From: UBA60 sp964587885
GTDB lineage: Archaea; Thermoplasmatota; Poseidoniia; Poseidoniales; Poseidoniaceae
Reading direction: 5' to 3'
Assembly: GCA_964587885.1 (NCBI GenBank)
Contig: CAZPME010000003.1
Coordinates: 1 to 64,000, forward strand
Length of the DNA stretch: 64,000 nt
The translations under genes were made by a program, and so were the position numbers. Each line of letters starts with the position of its first letter. The stretch's first letter is position 1. Shown here piece by piece: positions 28,008 to 36,232 of this stretch. The notes below the pieces were generated by a model. That model made no database searches. It saw nothing but the letters and a program-made list of their open reading frames with translations, and was not told the DNA's origin.

Positions 28008-28772
28008 ATGTCTAATGCCGGACTACCTAGCGGTGAAAATCGCACTCATGGCCTTGACGCAGACGGCATCGATGCACAAGAATGGCAGACCTTGATGACT
28101 AATCTTGAAGCGACTATTCCGGTCTATGACCGCGTTAATTCCATTGTCACAATGGGTCAAGATAAGCACTGGCGCAAACATGTGGCAAAAACAGCCGCTA
28201 CCGGAATGTCAGTACTTGAAGTTGGATGTGGCCCAGGGACATTCGCCGAAACTTTACGAGGTGTTGAATTGACTTGTCTTGACCCAAGCGAGGCGATGCT
28301 GGCAGTCGCTCGAAAAAGAGTCGATAGTATCCGCTCTATTCACGGTGAAACACCGGCTGAATATATCCAGGCTACCGCAGAATCAATCCCATTACCAAGT
28401 GATTCGTTTGATCGTGTTTATTGCTTATTTTCATTTCGTGATTTTCACGACAAAAGGTCTGGATTATCCGAAATTTTGCGAGTGCTTAAGCCCGAAGGCA
28501 TGCTGGTAATTTGTGATGCTGGCAAGGGGCGTTTCCCCCATGGCATTCTGGGGCGTATTTGGATGGCTACTTTCGTCCAAATAGTTGCCCGCCTAGTTAC
28601 CAAAGACCCGAACCATCCATGGAAGTGGTTGGCTAAGACCTATGTTCATTTCGGCACCATACCATACTACCGAAAAGTGATGCGGGAATTAGGATATGAA
28701 AATGTCCGCGGTAGACTCTTACTTCCTTTCTTAATGGCAGGGAAACTCACCGGAACAAAGCCAAGGAACTAG
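28008..28772 (+). CDS. UbiE/MenG-like SAM-dependent methyltransferase
   Basis: Class I methyltransferase of 254 residues. SAM motif I is VLEVGCGPGTFAETL (near residue 69), motif II region ELTCLDPSEAML, and RVLKPEGMLVICDAGKG matches the post-motif region of UbiE/COQ5 enzymes. N-terminal YDRVNSIVTMGQDKHWRK resembles the YD..N...S.G....WR opening of menaquinone/ubiquinone methyltransferases. Beside geranylgeranyl reductase and polyprenyl synthase, a role in quinone synthesis is likely. AGGAGGT precedes the ATG. Its TAG stop and that of the facing reductase gene share one palindromic CTAG. Confidence 0.8.
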   Translation: MSNAGLPSGENRTHGLDADGIDAQEWQTLMTNLEATIPVYDRVNSIVTMGQDKHWRKHVAKTAATGMSVLEVGCGPGTFAETLRGVELTCLDPSEAMLAVARKRVDSIRSIHGETPAEYIQATAESIPLPSDSFDRVYCLFSFRDFHDKRSGLSEILRVLKPEGMLVICDAGKGRFPHGILGRIWMATFVQIVARLVTKDPNHPWKWLAKTYVHFGTIPYYRKVMRELGYENVRGRLLLPFLMAGKLTGTKPRN

Positions 28773-29911
28773 AATAACCAAACTGGTCGCTTGCACTCCA
28801 TCGCCCGTTTAAGCCCACCTATTGGACCCAATATCCGGAGTATCGTCTCGGTCATCAAATCTCCTTTGAGGAAAGAATATCCGAGCCGTTTAGACCGCAA
28901 ACTATTGCGCAAGGATCGGCCCATTGAACGGCGCACCATTTTCTCATAACTATCAAGAGGAGTTCCGGAATTACGATGCGCTAGAATCGCATCGGCTGCG
29001 AATTTTCCTGAAATCATCGCTTGCGAGATACCCCCTCCATTGCTCGGCATAACTAAGCCAGCAGCATCACCGACGGCGAGTACATTACCGTCGACCATTT
29101 GTTTTACTGGGCCTCCCATTGGAATCCAACCTCCACCCCAAGAAAGAACTTCAAAATCCATTTTCTCGCAGAATTTATTGAGATGTTGTTTTAGCATTAC
29201 GTCTCCAAGTTTTCCAGCTCGAACCCCAATTCCAACATTCGCAGTATCACCCTTGGGGATAATCCATCCATAACCACTTGGAGCCACACTACCTAGAAAG
29301 ACATCAAAGGTGTCTGGCAAATCACCTTGAACTTGTGCAAACATTGTAGGAACTTGATCCGCAGGCCTCACCATTGAATCATGCCCACGTCGTAATCGTC
29401 CGACGTTTGCTAAAGAACCTGAGGCATCAACCACATAATCTGCGGTATATCGACCATTGGAAGTAACATATATCTCGCGCTTTAATTTCGGTTGGGACTG
29501 GATTTTTTTAAGAGCACATGATACACGAATTTTCGCACCTGCAGCAAGTGCTCTCTCGGCCAACAAGCCATCAAATTGTGGCCGATGCGCACTGAAAGCA
29601 TCTAGTTCAAAGCCCCAACATTTCATGCTAGGTGAAAATACTCTCATCCAATCGAGGCGGGCGAGTTTGATTCGATCTGGAAATTCAAAGGCCGAGCGTA
29701 ACCATTGATCATTTTCCAAATAGTCAAAGGCGCCAATAACCTCGCCCCAATTGGGGATGCATTCGCCACACTGAGCAGGATTTCCTACAATTTCCCGACG
29801 TTCAATGACTAGAACCTCTACGCCTTCTTCGGCTAATCTTTGTGCGGCACTGGTACCTGCAGGCCCGGCACCGACAACCAACACTTCGGTATGCTCAATC
29901 GGTTGCGCCAT
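28769..29911 (-). CDS. Geranylgeranyl reductase family FAD protein
   Basis: Flavoprotein of 380 residues that saturates isoprenoid double bonds, of archaeal lipids or the quinone side chain. The FAD motif VVGAGPAGTSAAQRLAEEG, the family CGECIPNWG motif, the GYGWIIPKGDTANVGIGV segment and GDAAGLVMPSNGGGISQAM are all present. ATG 29911 (MAQPIEHTEV) is preferred over a GTG at 29920. It follows polyprenyl synthase by 9 bp and is probably cotranscribed with it. Confidence 0.9.
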   Translation of the reverse strand: MAQPIEHTEVLVVGAGPAGTSAAQRLAEEGVEVLVIERREIVGNPAQCGECIPNWGEVIGAFDYLENDQWLRSAFEFPDRIKLARLDWMRVFSPSMKCWGFELDAFSAHRPQFDGLLAERALAAGAKIRVSCALKKIQSQPKLKREIYVTSNGRYTADYVVDASGSLANVGRLRRGHDSMVRPADQVPTMFAQVQGDLPDTFDVFLGSVAPSGYGWIIPKGDTANVGIGVRAGKLGDVMLKQHLNKFCEKMDFEVLSWGGGWIPMGGPVKQMVDGNVLAVGDAAGLVMPSNGGGISQAMISGKFAADAILAHRNSGTPLDSYEKMVRRSMGRSLRNSLRSKRLGYSFLKGDLMTETILRILGPIGGLKRAMECKRPVWLF

Positions 29912-29920
29912 ACATTTCAC

Positions 29921-30901
29921 CTACGCATGTCGATTCATCACCGCCTCTACCAAAATCTCAACGCTTCTACGAGACTCGGTTTCGGGAAACTGACGAAGCA
30001 ATTCTAAGGCACGGTCAAGATGGTTGCGAACTAAAGTTCTAGCATAATCTAGTGAAGACGAGGTATTCAGCAAGTCAACTAACTCATCCCACAAGCCGTC
30101 ATGGAAACCGGTTATGACCTGTGAAAGACGAGTCCTGGTATCTCCATGGAGCATTGTAAGGGCATGGATTAGAGGCAGGGTCATCTTTCCTTCAATTACA
30201 TCTGTTCCACGTGGTTTACCCATTCTTTCATCTCCAAGAATATCAAGTAGATCATCAACAATTTGGAATGCGACGCCCATCTCCATACCAAATTCACCAA
30301 GTTTTGTCGCTAATTCATTACTTGCACCCGCTAACAGAGCCGCAGCCTGACATCCTGCCGCAAATGGTCCGGCGGTTTTTCCTCGTACAATCGAGTAGTA
30401 ATCCTCGGGTGAAGTCGAAAGGTCATGGATATGAGCCAATTGCTTGAGTTCTGAACTAGCGATTCGAGCACAACAATTAGCCAATAAAGAAACGATTTGC
30501 TGGCTATAACCCCCACCAAATCTAAACCCTTGGACGAATAACCAATCTCCAGCAATTAGGGCTTTTTCACTCCCTGCTCGCTCGTGAATAGTAGGGATGC
30601 CGCGTCGTAATTTCGCATTATCATTGATGTCGTCGTGAACTAATGTCGCGGTATGAATTAACTCAAAGGCGAGAGCGAGGGGGAGGACCTCTGCTTCATC
30701 TGTGCCACCAGCGACCGCAAATGATTGTAATATCAACAAGGGCCGCATTCGCTTCCCACCTGAAAGTAATACCTCGCCAGCAAGTTTGGCTACTTCTCCA
30801 TGCCCACTTTCCAACGCCTCATCAATGATGTCCTCTAAGTGGGTATTTATCAGCATCCGACCCGCTGATAATCTCTCTTCAACCTCAGTATCGGTCGGCA
30901 T
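29921..30901 (-). CDS. idsA: Polyprenyl (geranylgeranyl) diphosphate synthase
   Basis: Prenyltransferase of 326 residues that condenses IPP with allylic diphosphates. GGKRMRPLL, the first Asp-rich motif LVHDDINDNAKLRRG and the second motif DDLLDILGD are present. The residues just before the first motif (ELIHTATLVHDD) lack bulky aromatics, suggesting a long-chain (C20 or longer) product, by family knowledge. Start ATG 30901; GTG 30916 is an alternative. Divergent from the HemC-like gene. Confidence 0.92.
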   Translation of the reverse strand: MPTDTEVEERLSAGRMLINTHLEDIIDEALESGHGEVAKLAGEVLLSGGKRMRPLLILQSFAVAGGTDEAEVLPLALAFELIHTATLVHDDINDNAKLRRGIPTIHERAGSEKALIAGDWLFVQGFRFGGGYSQQIVSLLANCCARIASSELKQLAHIHDLSTSPEDYYSIVRGKTAGPFAAGCQAAALLAGASNELATKLGEFGMEMGVAFQIVDDLLDILGDERMGKPRGTDVIEGKMTLPLIHALTMLHGDTRTRLSQVITGFHDGLWDELVDLLNTSSSLDYARTLVRNHLDRALELLRQFPETESRRSVEILVEAVMNRHA

Positions 30902-30984
30902 AACAAATTCTTTCACAGGGGTCGCCTATATCAACAGGTGGCTTACGCCATATGTCTGCGGGTTACCCCTGCCGAGGTGGACGA

Positions 30985-32040
30985 ATGTCCGAAATTGATG
31001 CTTTGCAAGTATTTTGCGACCCTTCACTGGGAGATGGCGCTAAGGCTGCAGTCGCTGATTGGAGCAAACGAAAAGGCAAAGTCGAAATCCTCAAAACTAC
31101 TGATTTAGTTAATGCTAGTGAGCAATTACTTGCTGGCGAAGGAGATCTCTTAGCCTGTAGTGCAGAATGGATCCTTAAAAATCCAATTTCGGGTTTAACG
31201 ATGGTTGGAACTCTACCACGAAAGGAGCCAACATTAGTAATGGTAAGCGATGACAAATTGGAATATTTACCCAAAGGTGCAATTATTGTTACAGATGTGG
31301 AATTATGCCAACGTCAACTGATTCGCGCTCGGGCAGACCTTGATATTCACACGGTTGCCGAGATTGTTGAAAAGAATGACTTGCAATTGCCCAAAGGGAA
31401 TTCAAATATTGATTTAGCCAAGTGGTTAGAAGACCTACGAGAACGTAATATCATTGATGGATTCGTTATTTCCCGTTCATTGTTCTCCGCCTCTAATATC
31501 AAATCGCGACGCCATACTCTAGGTTTGCAAAGAGGGGAAGCAGCGCGGCAAAGATTCCTGCCACCGCCATGGCAAGGATACACTCTACTTTTTGCTAGAC
31601 CAGGTTTTCCCACTGATTTGATTCAAGAAGATTTGGATTACCCTTCACTATTATCCTTCCAACTTGAATCTAGAATCTTACGTGATATTGATGCTGAGAT
31701 TCTACCATTCATTGGCATTCACACTAGCCTTAGACAAATTGGAACTGTGTTGCGGGAATTAGATAACGAAGACGATTTGCATCTGAGTGATGGCCTAATT
31801 GATAGTTATGGCAAACCACTCAATACCAAACCAAGAGTTGAATTAATGATTGAATTGCTCAACCGTGATGGTTCAGTATCAATTTCTGTTGAGCGGGTTG
31901 CCCCAGAAGAAAATGCTAGTGAAGAAGCTGTTAGACTGTTACTTACTTTCAATGATTTGCTTGAAATCTCCACCATGGAACACGAAGCCAGCCCAAGAAC
32001 TGGAGCCGCAAGCGGTGCAATGCTTAATCTCAAAGATTAA
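30985..32040 (+). CDS. Degenerate hydroxymethylbilane synthase (HemC)-like protein
   Basis: Protein of 351 residues that follows HemC throughout: KVEILKTTD..LLAGEGDLLACS (like the KTTGD and GE.DLAVHS regions), LTMVGTLPRKEPTLVMVSDD (like L...PPREDPRDAL), LPKGAIIVTD, RARADLDI, then FLPPPWQGYTLLF (like LPAPGQGAL) and ESRILRDIDAEILPFIGIH (like ER.FL..L.GGCQVPIG). But the Asp of HSxKD, the SSLRRQ arginines (here DVELCQRQ) and the cofactor-bearing Cys (here Glu near 238) are missing, so normal porphobilinogen polymerisation is unlikely. ATG 30985 has GAGGTGGA upstream. Homology is judged by eye. Confidence 0.5.
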   Translation: MSEIDALQVFCDPSLGDGAKAAVADWSKRKGKVEILKTTDLVNASEQLLAGEGDLLACSAEWILKNPISGLTMVGTLPRKEPTLVMVSDDKLEYLPKGAIIVTDVELCQRQLIRARADLDIHTVAEIVEKNDLQLPKGNSNIDLAKWLEDLRERNIIDGFVISRSLFSASNIKSRRHTLGLQRGEAARQRFLPPPWQGYTLLFARPGFPTDLIQEDLDYPSLLSFQLESRILRDIDAEILPFIGIHTSLRQIGTVLRELDNEDDLHLSDGLIDSYGKPLNTKPRVELMIELLNRDGSVSISVERVAPEENASEEAVRLLLTFNDLLEISTMEHEASPRTGAASGAMLNLKD

Positions 32041-32673
32041 TCACGAGGAGCGGGGTTCTGAACGCATTAATTCTGTTAATTGTTCATCAATTTTCGCCAC
32101 TTTAGTTTCATCACGTTCTTCACCAGCCAATAATACTGAATAGCCATTACTTAGCAGGTCATCCTCTAATTCCTTTATTTCGGAAGGAATGCTACAATCG
32201 ACAACATTGGCAAATCGGTCTTCTATTCCTTGAGCGCAAACTTCCCACTTACTTGATGCCCGTAACAATCCTTGTAATGATTGTTGTACCAATTCTATTG
32301 AAGTGGGTGGCTGGTGTATCATCTCTTCTAGTTGGTCACGCATATCCCCATACATTTGTCGCGACTCACCTAGACGCTCGGCCACTCCAAGAATTGCTTC
32401 CTTGGCTTTTACTAAGTCAGTACTTGATTTGCCGAGTTTTTTGTGAACTCGTTCAAGTTCGCGTCGCGTTTCAAATAATCCCGCAGAGATTGCATCACGC
32501 AATTTTGCTAATTCTAGCAATCCATCTTTCATATTTGAAATACGCTCAGTTAAATCATGACGTAGAGACGATTCCATCGAACGCATATCGTTGGAAACTC
32601 GTTTGAGAATATCTTCACCATCAACTTTGATTAAGCGAAGATGATTTTTTGCAGTTTTCATGTTGCGTCCCAT
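32041..32673 (-). CDS. Predicted coiled-coil protein
   Basis: No family recognised. About 210 residues, highly charged and helical, with a coiled coil from about 15 to 125 (RSMESSLRHDLTERISNMKD.. to ..MYGDMRDQLEEMI), then a shorter globular end. No signal peptide or membrane segment. ATG 32673 was chosen because the residues before it (from 32790) are basic, Phe/Ser-rich and unlike the rest; ATG 32661 is another option. Converges with the HemC-like gene and is divergent from the SAP-repeat gene. Confidence 0.55.
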   Translation of the reverse strand: MGRNMKTAKNHLRLIKVDGEDILKRVSNDMRSMESSLRHDLTERISNMKDGLLELAKLRDAISAGLFETRRELERVHKKLGKSSTDLVKAKEAILGVAERLGESRQMYGDMRDQLEEMIHQPPTSIELVQQSLQGLLRASSKWEVCAQGIEDRFANVVDCSIPSEIKELEDDLLSNGYSVLLAGEERDETKVAKIDEQLTELMRSEPRSS

Positions 32674-32806
32674 GACAACCCCTCTGCCGGCTCCGGCTCG
32701 GTGATGTGTGCTCCTGCCGATACTGTTTGAAGGTGTCGCAAAGGAGAAAAACCCATTTCGGTGGTAAAAAAACGCAAGCCAAATCAGCATTTTTTACCTT
32801 CTCTCA

Positions 32807-34741
32807 ATGCGAAGGCTCTTGAATGGTCTTGAGTCGAACCCTATTGGGTTCAGTATGGACGGGGCACAGCAAATGCTGGAAAGACTGTATCAGTCACGCT
32901 TGGAAGACCTGCGAGAAATCGCAATAGAAAATGAGGTTTCTAAGGCCGGGAACGTCGAAAGTTTGCGGGCTCGACTCATTGAAAAATTGGTATTGTCAGA
33001 GCATGATTTATCTTGGGAAGGTATTCAAAATTCAGCGAATGAAGATTTAGGTGGGTATCTTGGAGTGTTTGGAGTCAAAAAGACTGGTACTGTAAAGGCT
33101 CGACGACGCAGATTATGGTTACATCTTAATCACGATCCCAAGCAATTGACTATTGATTCTCTTAATGACCGAACTAGAGATGATTTGCACGCACTTTGCC
33201 AACATTTAGAATTGCCACGTTCTGGAACTAAAACGGCATTACTGAGCAGAGTCGCTGGAGTCTTGGTAAATCAAGAAAAATCTTGGGGTAAAATCAAGAA
33301 GAGTCTGAAACGCGGGACTCTAGCAGCCAAAATACCTAGCGCCAAACCCAAACCTTCCCCAAAAACCACTTCTGCAATACCTGTTGCTGATCCAATAACG
33401 GATTATTCACCACCTGAAATTGAGGATCCTATGCCTGAATCCATCGCTCTACCAACCACTGCTCAAAGAACAAATGTTGAGGAATTGATGACTGCTGAGC
33501 AAATTCAAAGAATGCGCGACCAAGTTGAGAGCTTCGTTAGTGCCCATAGTGGTGCTTGGAGTTTTGAAGACGAAGCGGTATTACGCGCTGATTTATTGGC
33601 GGCTGGAATCCCTATCAATCATCCAAGGGTATCAGCAGCAATGGCGGAATGGTTGAGTGAAGCAACCGACCAAGATATTGCAACTGCTGACGCAACCGTG
33701 CCATCTAACTCATCATTCGACGTTGGAGCAGAACAAGCATTATTGGAGATGGAAGCGAGAAATGCTGAACTTGAAAGTGCTATTCGTGAATTTTTGCTCA
33801 TCGGGCAACCGGATGATGCCGATGACCTAGAAGCATTCTTTTCCAGTCTGTCGAGTCAAGGCTTCGCAGTAGAACTGGGAGCGGTTAGGCAAACCGTCAA
33901 TGATAAATTAAATGAAATCAAAGCCCGGATCGAAAAGGAGCAGGAAGCGGTACATCTCGGACCTGATTCATGGCGTGAACGAGAAGCGTTACGTAAATTG
34001 GAAATGGTTCGACAAGATTTACTTGATGGATTGGAGGCAATATTGGATGTTTGTGCAGGAGATATGGTGCAAGGTAGGCTTGAGTTTGAAAAACTCGCCC
34101 GACAAAATGGTATGGATATGCGCCTACCCGCAGTAAGCGGTAGATTACATGGCCTCTTTGACTTACAAGTTTCCTTGAATGAAAGTGCGGCGCTGAACGA
34201 TCCTCGAATTGCCCGCCGTGAACGCGTTGTTCGTATTCTCCAACACGGAGCAATACACCTCAGTGATTCAGCACGCATTGCTCTGGACCGTTTAGAGCGC
34301 AATATTGAGGGCTTTGAACAAGTTGTCGAAGCAATTCTACGTAAATCAAATAGTCAATATGGAACTGGTGAACAGGCTTTGCTAGTTCGCTTTTTGGAAC
34401 AACGCGGGTACTCAGTAAATACCGCAGAACTACGCCCTCGCATCGTCGCATGTGGCGGAGTTGTTGGAGTTGAATTAGGTTATATTTCGCCCAAAGATGT
34501 GCCACCAATGCCTAGCGGAATTAACTTGACTGAGACTGAGGTAGATGCAGTAGTTGCCGAATTACGGTCGGTTATCAGTCAATTTGACCGACCCGAACGA
34601 GAGGAAGATTACGATATTGAAGCGGAAGAGGAAATTCGCCTCGGTGAAGCCGTTATTTCAGCCAGTGACACCCTTGACCGAGTCAAAGGAAATCTTGACC
34701 GAGCTGATGAACTATTGGGTCGTCTTAATCTAACCGAATAA
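32807..34741 (+). CDS. SAP-repeat protein with four internal helical repeats
   Basis: Protein of 644 residues, not a named family I can place. Residues ~28-62, 78-108 and 118-153 look like three SAP-type helix-extended-helix units (for example LEDLREIAIENEVSKAGNVE and RDDLHALCQHLELPRSGTK), suggesting nucleic-acid binding. A Lys/Pro-rich linker (155-215) follows. Then four diverged repeats of ~44 residues (240-283, 325-368, 408-451, 506-549), each a helix, a gap, an [FL]..L...G hairpin and another helix. The C-terminus (575-644) is acidic. ATG 32855 is an alternative start. Chromatin-associated role is inference. Confidence 0.6.
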   Translation: MRRLLNGLESNPIGFSMDGAQQMLERLYQSRLEDLREIAIENEVSKAGNVESLRARLIEKLVLSEHDLSWEGIQNSANEDLGGYLGVFGVKKTGTVKARRRRLWLHLNHDPKQLTIDSLNDRTRDDLHALCQHLELPRSGTKTALLSRVAGVLVNQEKSWGKIKKSLKRGTLAAKIPSAKPKPSPKTTSAIPVADPITDYSPPEIEDPMPESIALPTTAQRTNVEELMTAEQIQRMRDQVESFVSAHSGAWSFEDEAVLRADLLAAGIPINHPRVSAAMAEWLSEATDQDIATADATVPSNSSFDVGAEQALLEMEARNAELESAIREFLLIGQPDDADDLEAFFSSLSSQGFAVELGAVRQTVNDKLNEIKARIEKEQEAVHLGPDSWREREALRKLEMVRQDLLDGLEAILDVCAGDMVQGRLEFEKLARQNGMDMRLPAVSGRLHGLFDLQVSLNESAALNDPRIARRERVVRILQHGAIHLSDSARIALDRLERNIEGFEQVVEAILRKSNSQYGTGEQALLVRFLEQRGYSVNTAELRPRIVACGGVVGVELGYISPKDVPPMPSGINLTETEVDAVVAELRSVISQFDRPEREEDYDIEAEEEIRLGEAVISASDTLDRVKGNLDRADELLGRLNLTE

Positions 34742-34753
34742 TCACTACTGCGA

Positions 34754-34784
34754 TTACAAAGTGGAAAGGCATAGCCCTTTGTAA
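34754..34784. terminator. Inverted repeat between convergent genes
   Basis: TTACAAAG at 34754-34761 pairs perfectly with CTTTGTAA at 34777-34784 around a 15-base loop, which itself contains a short GGC/GCC pairing. It lies 12 bp after the SAP-repeat stop and 48 bp from the stop of the facing KaiC-like gene. Position suggests a two-way transcript end, but no T-run follows directly, and a protein site is possible. Confidence 0.35.
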
Positions 34785-34832
34785 CTTGATTGCTTCCGAT
34801 TGCAAGTAATTTTGATGCAATTTCCGTTCACA

Positions 34833-35636
34833 CTATGCAATTCTCTGCACAGTTTCTGGAGTGATCCCTTCCTCGGGAGTTACCTTGAACGAAATAACCG
34901 CAAGATTCTCAGGAGAATTACGGAATTTTCGAATAACCATGCGGGTCTCAAAATCGCTACCCATCATGTGAACTTCAAACTTCAACACCATATCAGCAAG
35001 CATTGTCAATTCCTGTTCCATTGCTTTAGTAACAGTAGATTCGGAAACAGTGCATAGCAATATTCCACGATTCAGTTGGGTGTGCGCCTGCATCATTCGC
35101 AACATTGCTAGGACACGAGTGGGGTCCTCACGATTAAAGAAGAAATCCATGCTGTCAATGACCGCGCGGAAATATGGGCCAAGACTCATCACTTCATTGG
35201 TCAATTCAGTCAAGAAATCCTCCGATTCATCATCGACGAAACGGGTTTGGGCCAGCTTTTGTATATCTGGCATCGTAAAGCCTTCCAATCTGTATCGGCT
35301 GGCTTGCAATTCTTTGTTTAATACACGCTTGTTATACTCCTCACCCATGGTTCTAACACCGATATCTTTAGGCCATCCATACTTGTCAAAAATTTGGATT
35401 ATCTGTGCACCTGACTCGCTCGTCGAAACATACAATGTGTTATCAGGCTCTTCTGCAGGAGAAACGAATTGTTTGCTGAAAAGTTCGGCACCACTACCGG
35501 TCTCTACTATTGCTATAATGAAAAATCCTCGTGGTATTCCACCATCTAGATTGCTGTCGAATTTTGGAATACCAAAACTACCTTTAGTGCCAAAGAACTC
35601 TTCGTCCTCAAGTGAAAATGAAATTTTTTCTGCCAT
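34833..35636 (-). CDS. KaiC/RecA-like protein with degenerate P-loop (third of trio)
   Basis: Protein of 267 residues with the RecA/KaiC layout: FGIPKFDSNLDGGIPRGFFIIAI matches the G...LD..LGGGIP.G....I opening, but the P-loop position reads VETGSGAELFS (44-54), with no Lys. A Walker-B-like strand YFRAVIDSMDFFF and later strand ILLCTVSE are kept, as is the C-terminal RMVIRKFRNSPENL. Fold retained, ATP hydrolysis doubtful. Lies 9 bp after the second KaiC-like gene in the same operon. Confidence 0.7.
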   Translation of the reverse strand: MAEKISFSLEDEEFFGTKGSFGIPKFDSNLDGGIPRGFFIIAIVETGSGAELFSKQFVSPAEEPDNTLYVSTSESGAQIIQIFDKYGWPKDIGVRTMGEEYNKRVLNKELQASRYRLEGFTMPDIQKLAQTRFVDDESEDFLTELTNEVMSLGPYFRAVIDSMDFFFNREDPTRVLAMLRMMQAHTQLNRGILLCTVSESTVTKAMEQELTMLADMVLKFEVHMMGSDFETRMVIRKFRNSPENLAVISFKVTPEEGITPETVQRIA

Positions 35637-35645
35637 AATAAAACC

Positions 35646-36230
35646 TCAGTGAATGACCACCTGGCCACGATCGACTAAGTCGGTACAATACAGGTCAAGA
35701 TTGCTCAACACTCCAGGAGGGGTCTGGTCAGGGACATTGAGAATAACTGAGAGAACTTCTCGCTGGCGGAATGTATTGATGAAAGTGTGAAGGTATTCTG
35801 CTAGCATACGGTCTTCATTGTAAATCGCCAGTGCATTTACGCTATCAAGGAACACGAAATTACGCTCATATGGTGTGGTTCGCATATGGTACATGGTTTG
35901 CAGAAGAATACTTTCTAGCATAATCGGTGAATCGACGAAGGTGATGTTGTCGTAGGGGGTTTCAGTACCCCCAAGCAAACCCGATGAAACTAGATCGATG
36001 AAATGAATGCGTTCTGTCGGCATACCGATACCTTCCAAGGCCTCAATAATCTCAACGGCTCCGCGGCTCGCTGAAATGTATACTCCGCCCATATCAAACA
36101 TTTGAATTAACGGTAAAATGGTACTCGCAGTAACCATGAATGCATTTGAAGTGCCAACTCGAACTTGGATCGCACTATTTAGTGAAACTTCAGACAGTTG
36201 CTCGGATATTCTTTGGTCAAATTCTATCAT
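35646..36230 (-). CDS. KaiC/RecA-like protein lacking a P-loop (second of trio)
   Basis: Protein of 194 residues, shorter than its neighbours. The strand-loop where a P-loop would lie reads VRVGTSNAFMVTAS with no GK[ST]. A Walker-B-like strand (RNFVFLDSVNALAIY) and the following LSVILNVPD strand fit a RecA-fold core. The start ATG 36230 is 2 bp after the stop of the intact KaiC-like gene; longer frames overlap it. Homology to KaiC is inferred from fold pattern and context, so it is less certain than for its neighbours. Confidence 0.6.
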   Translation of the reverse strand: MIEFDQRISEQLSEVSLNSAIQVRVGTSNAFMVTASTILPLIQMFDMGGVYISASRGAVEIIEALEGIGMPTERIHFIDLVSSGLLGGTETPYDNITFVDSPIMLESILLQTMYHMRTTPYERNFVFLDSVNALAIYNEDRMLAEYLHTFINTFRQREVLSVILNVPDQTPPGVLSNLDLYCTDLVDRGQVVIH

Positions 36231-36232
36231 TA

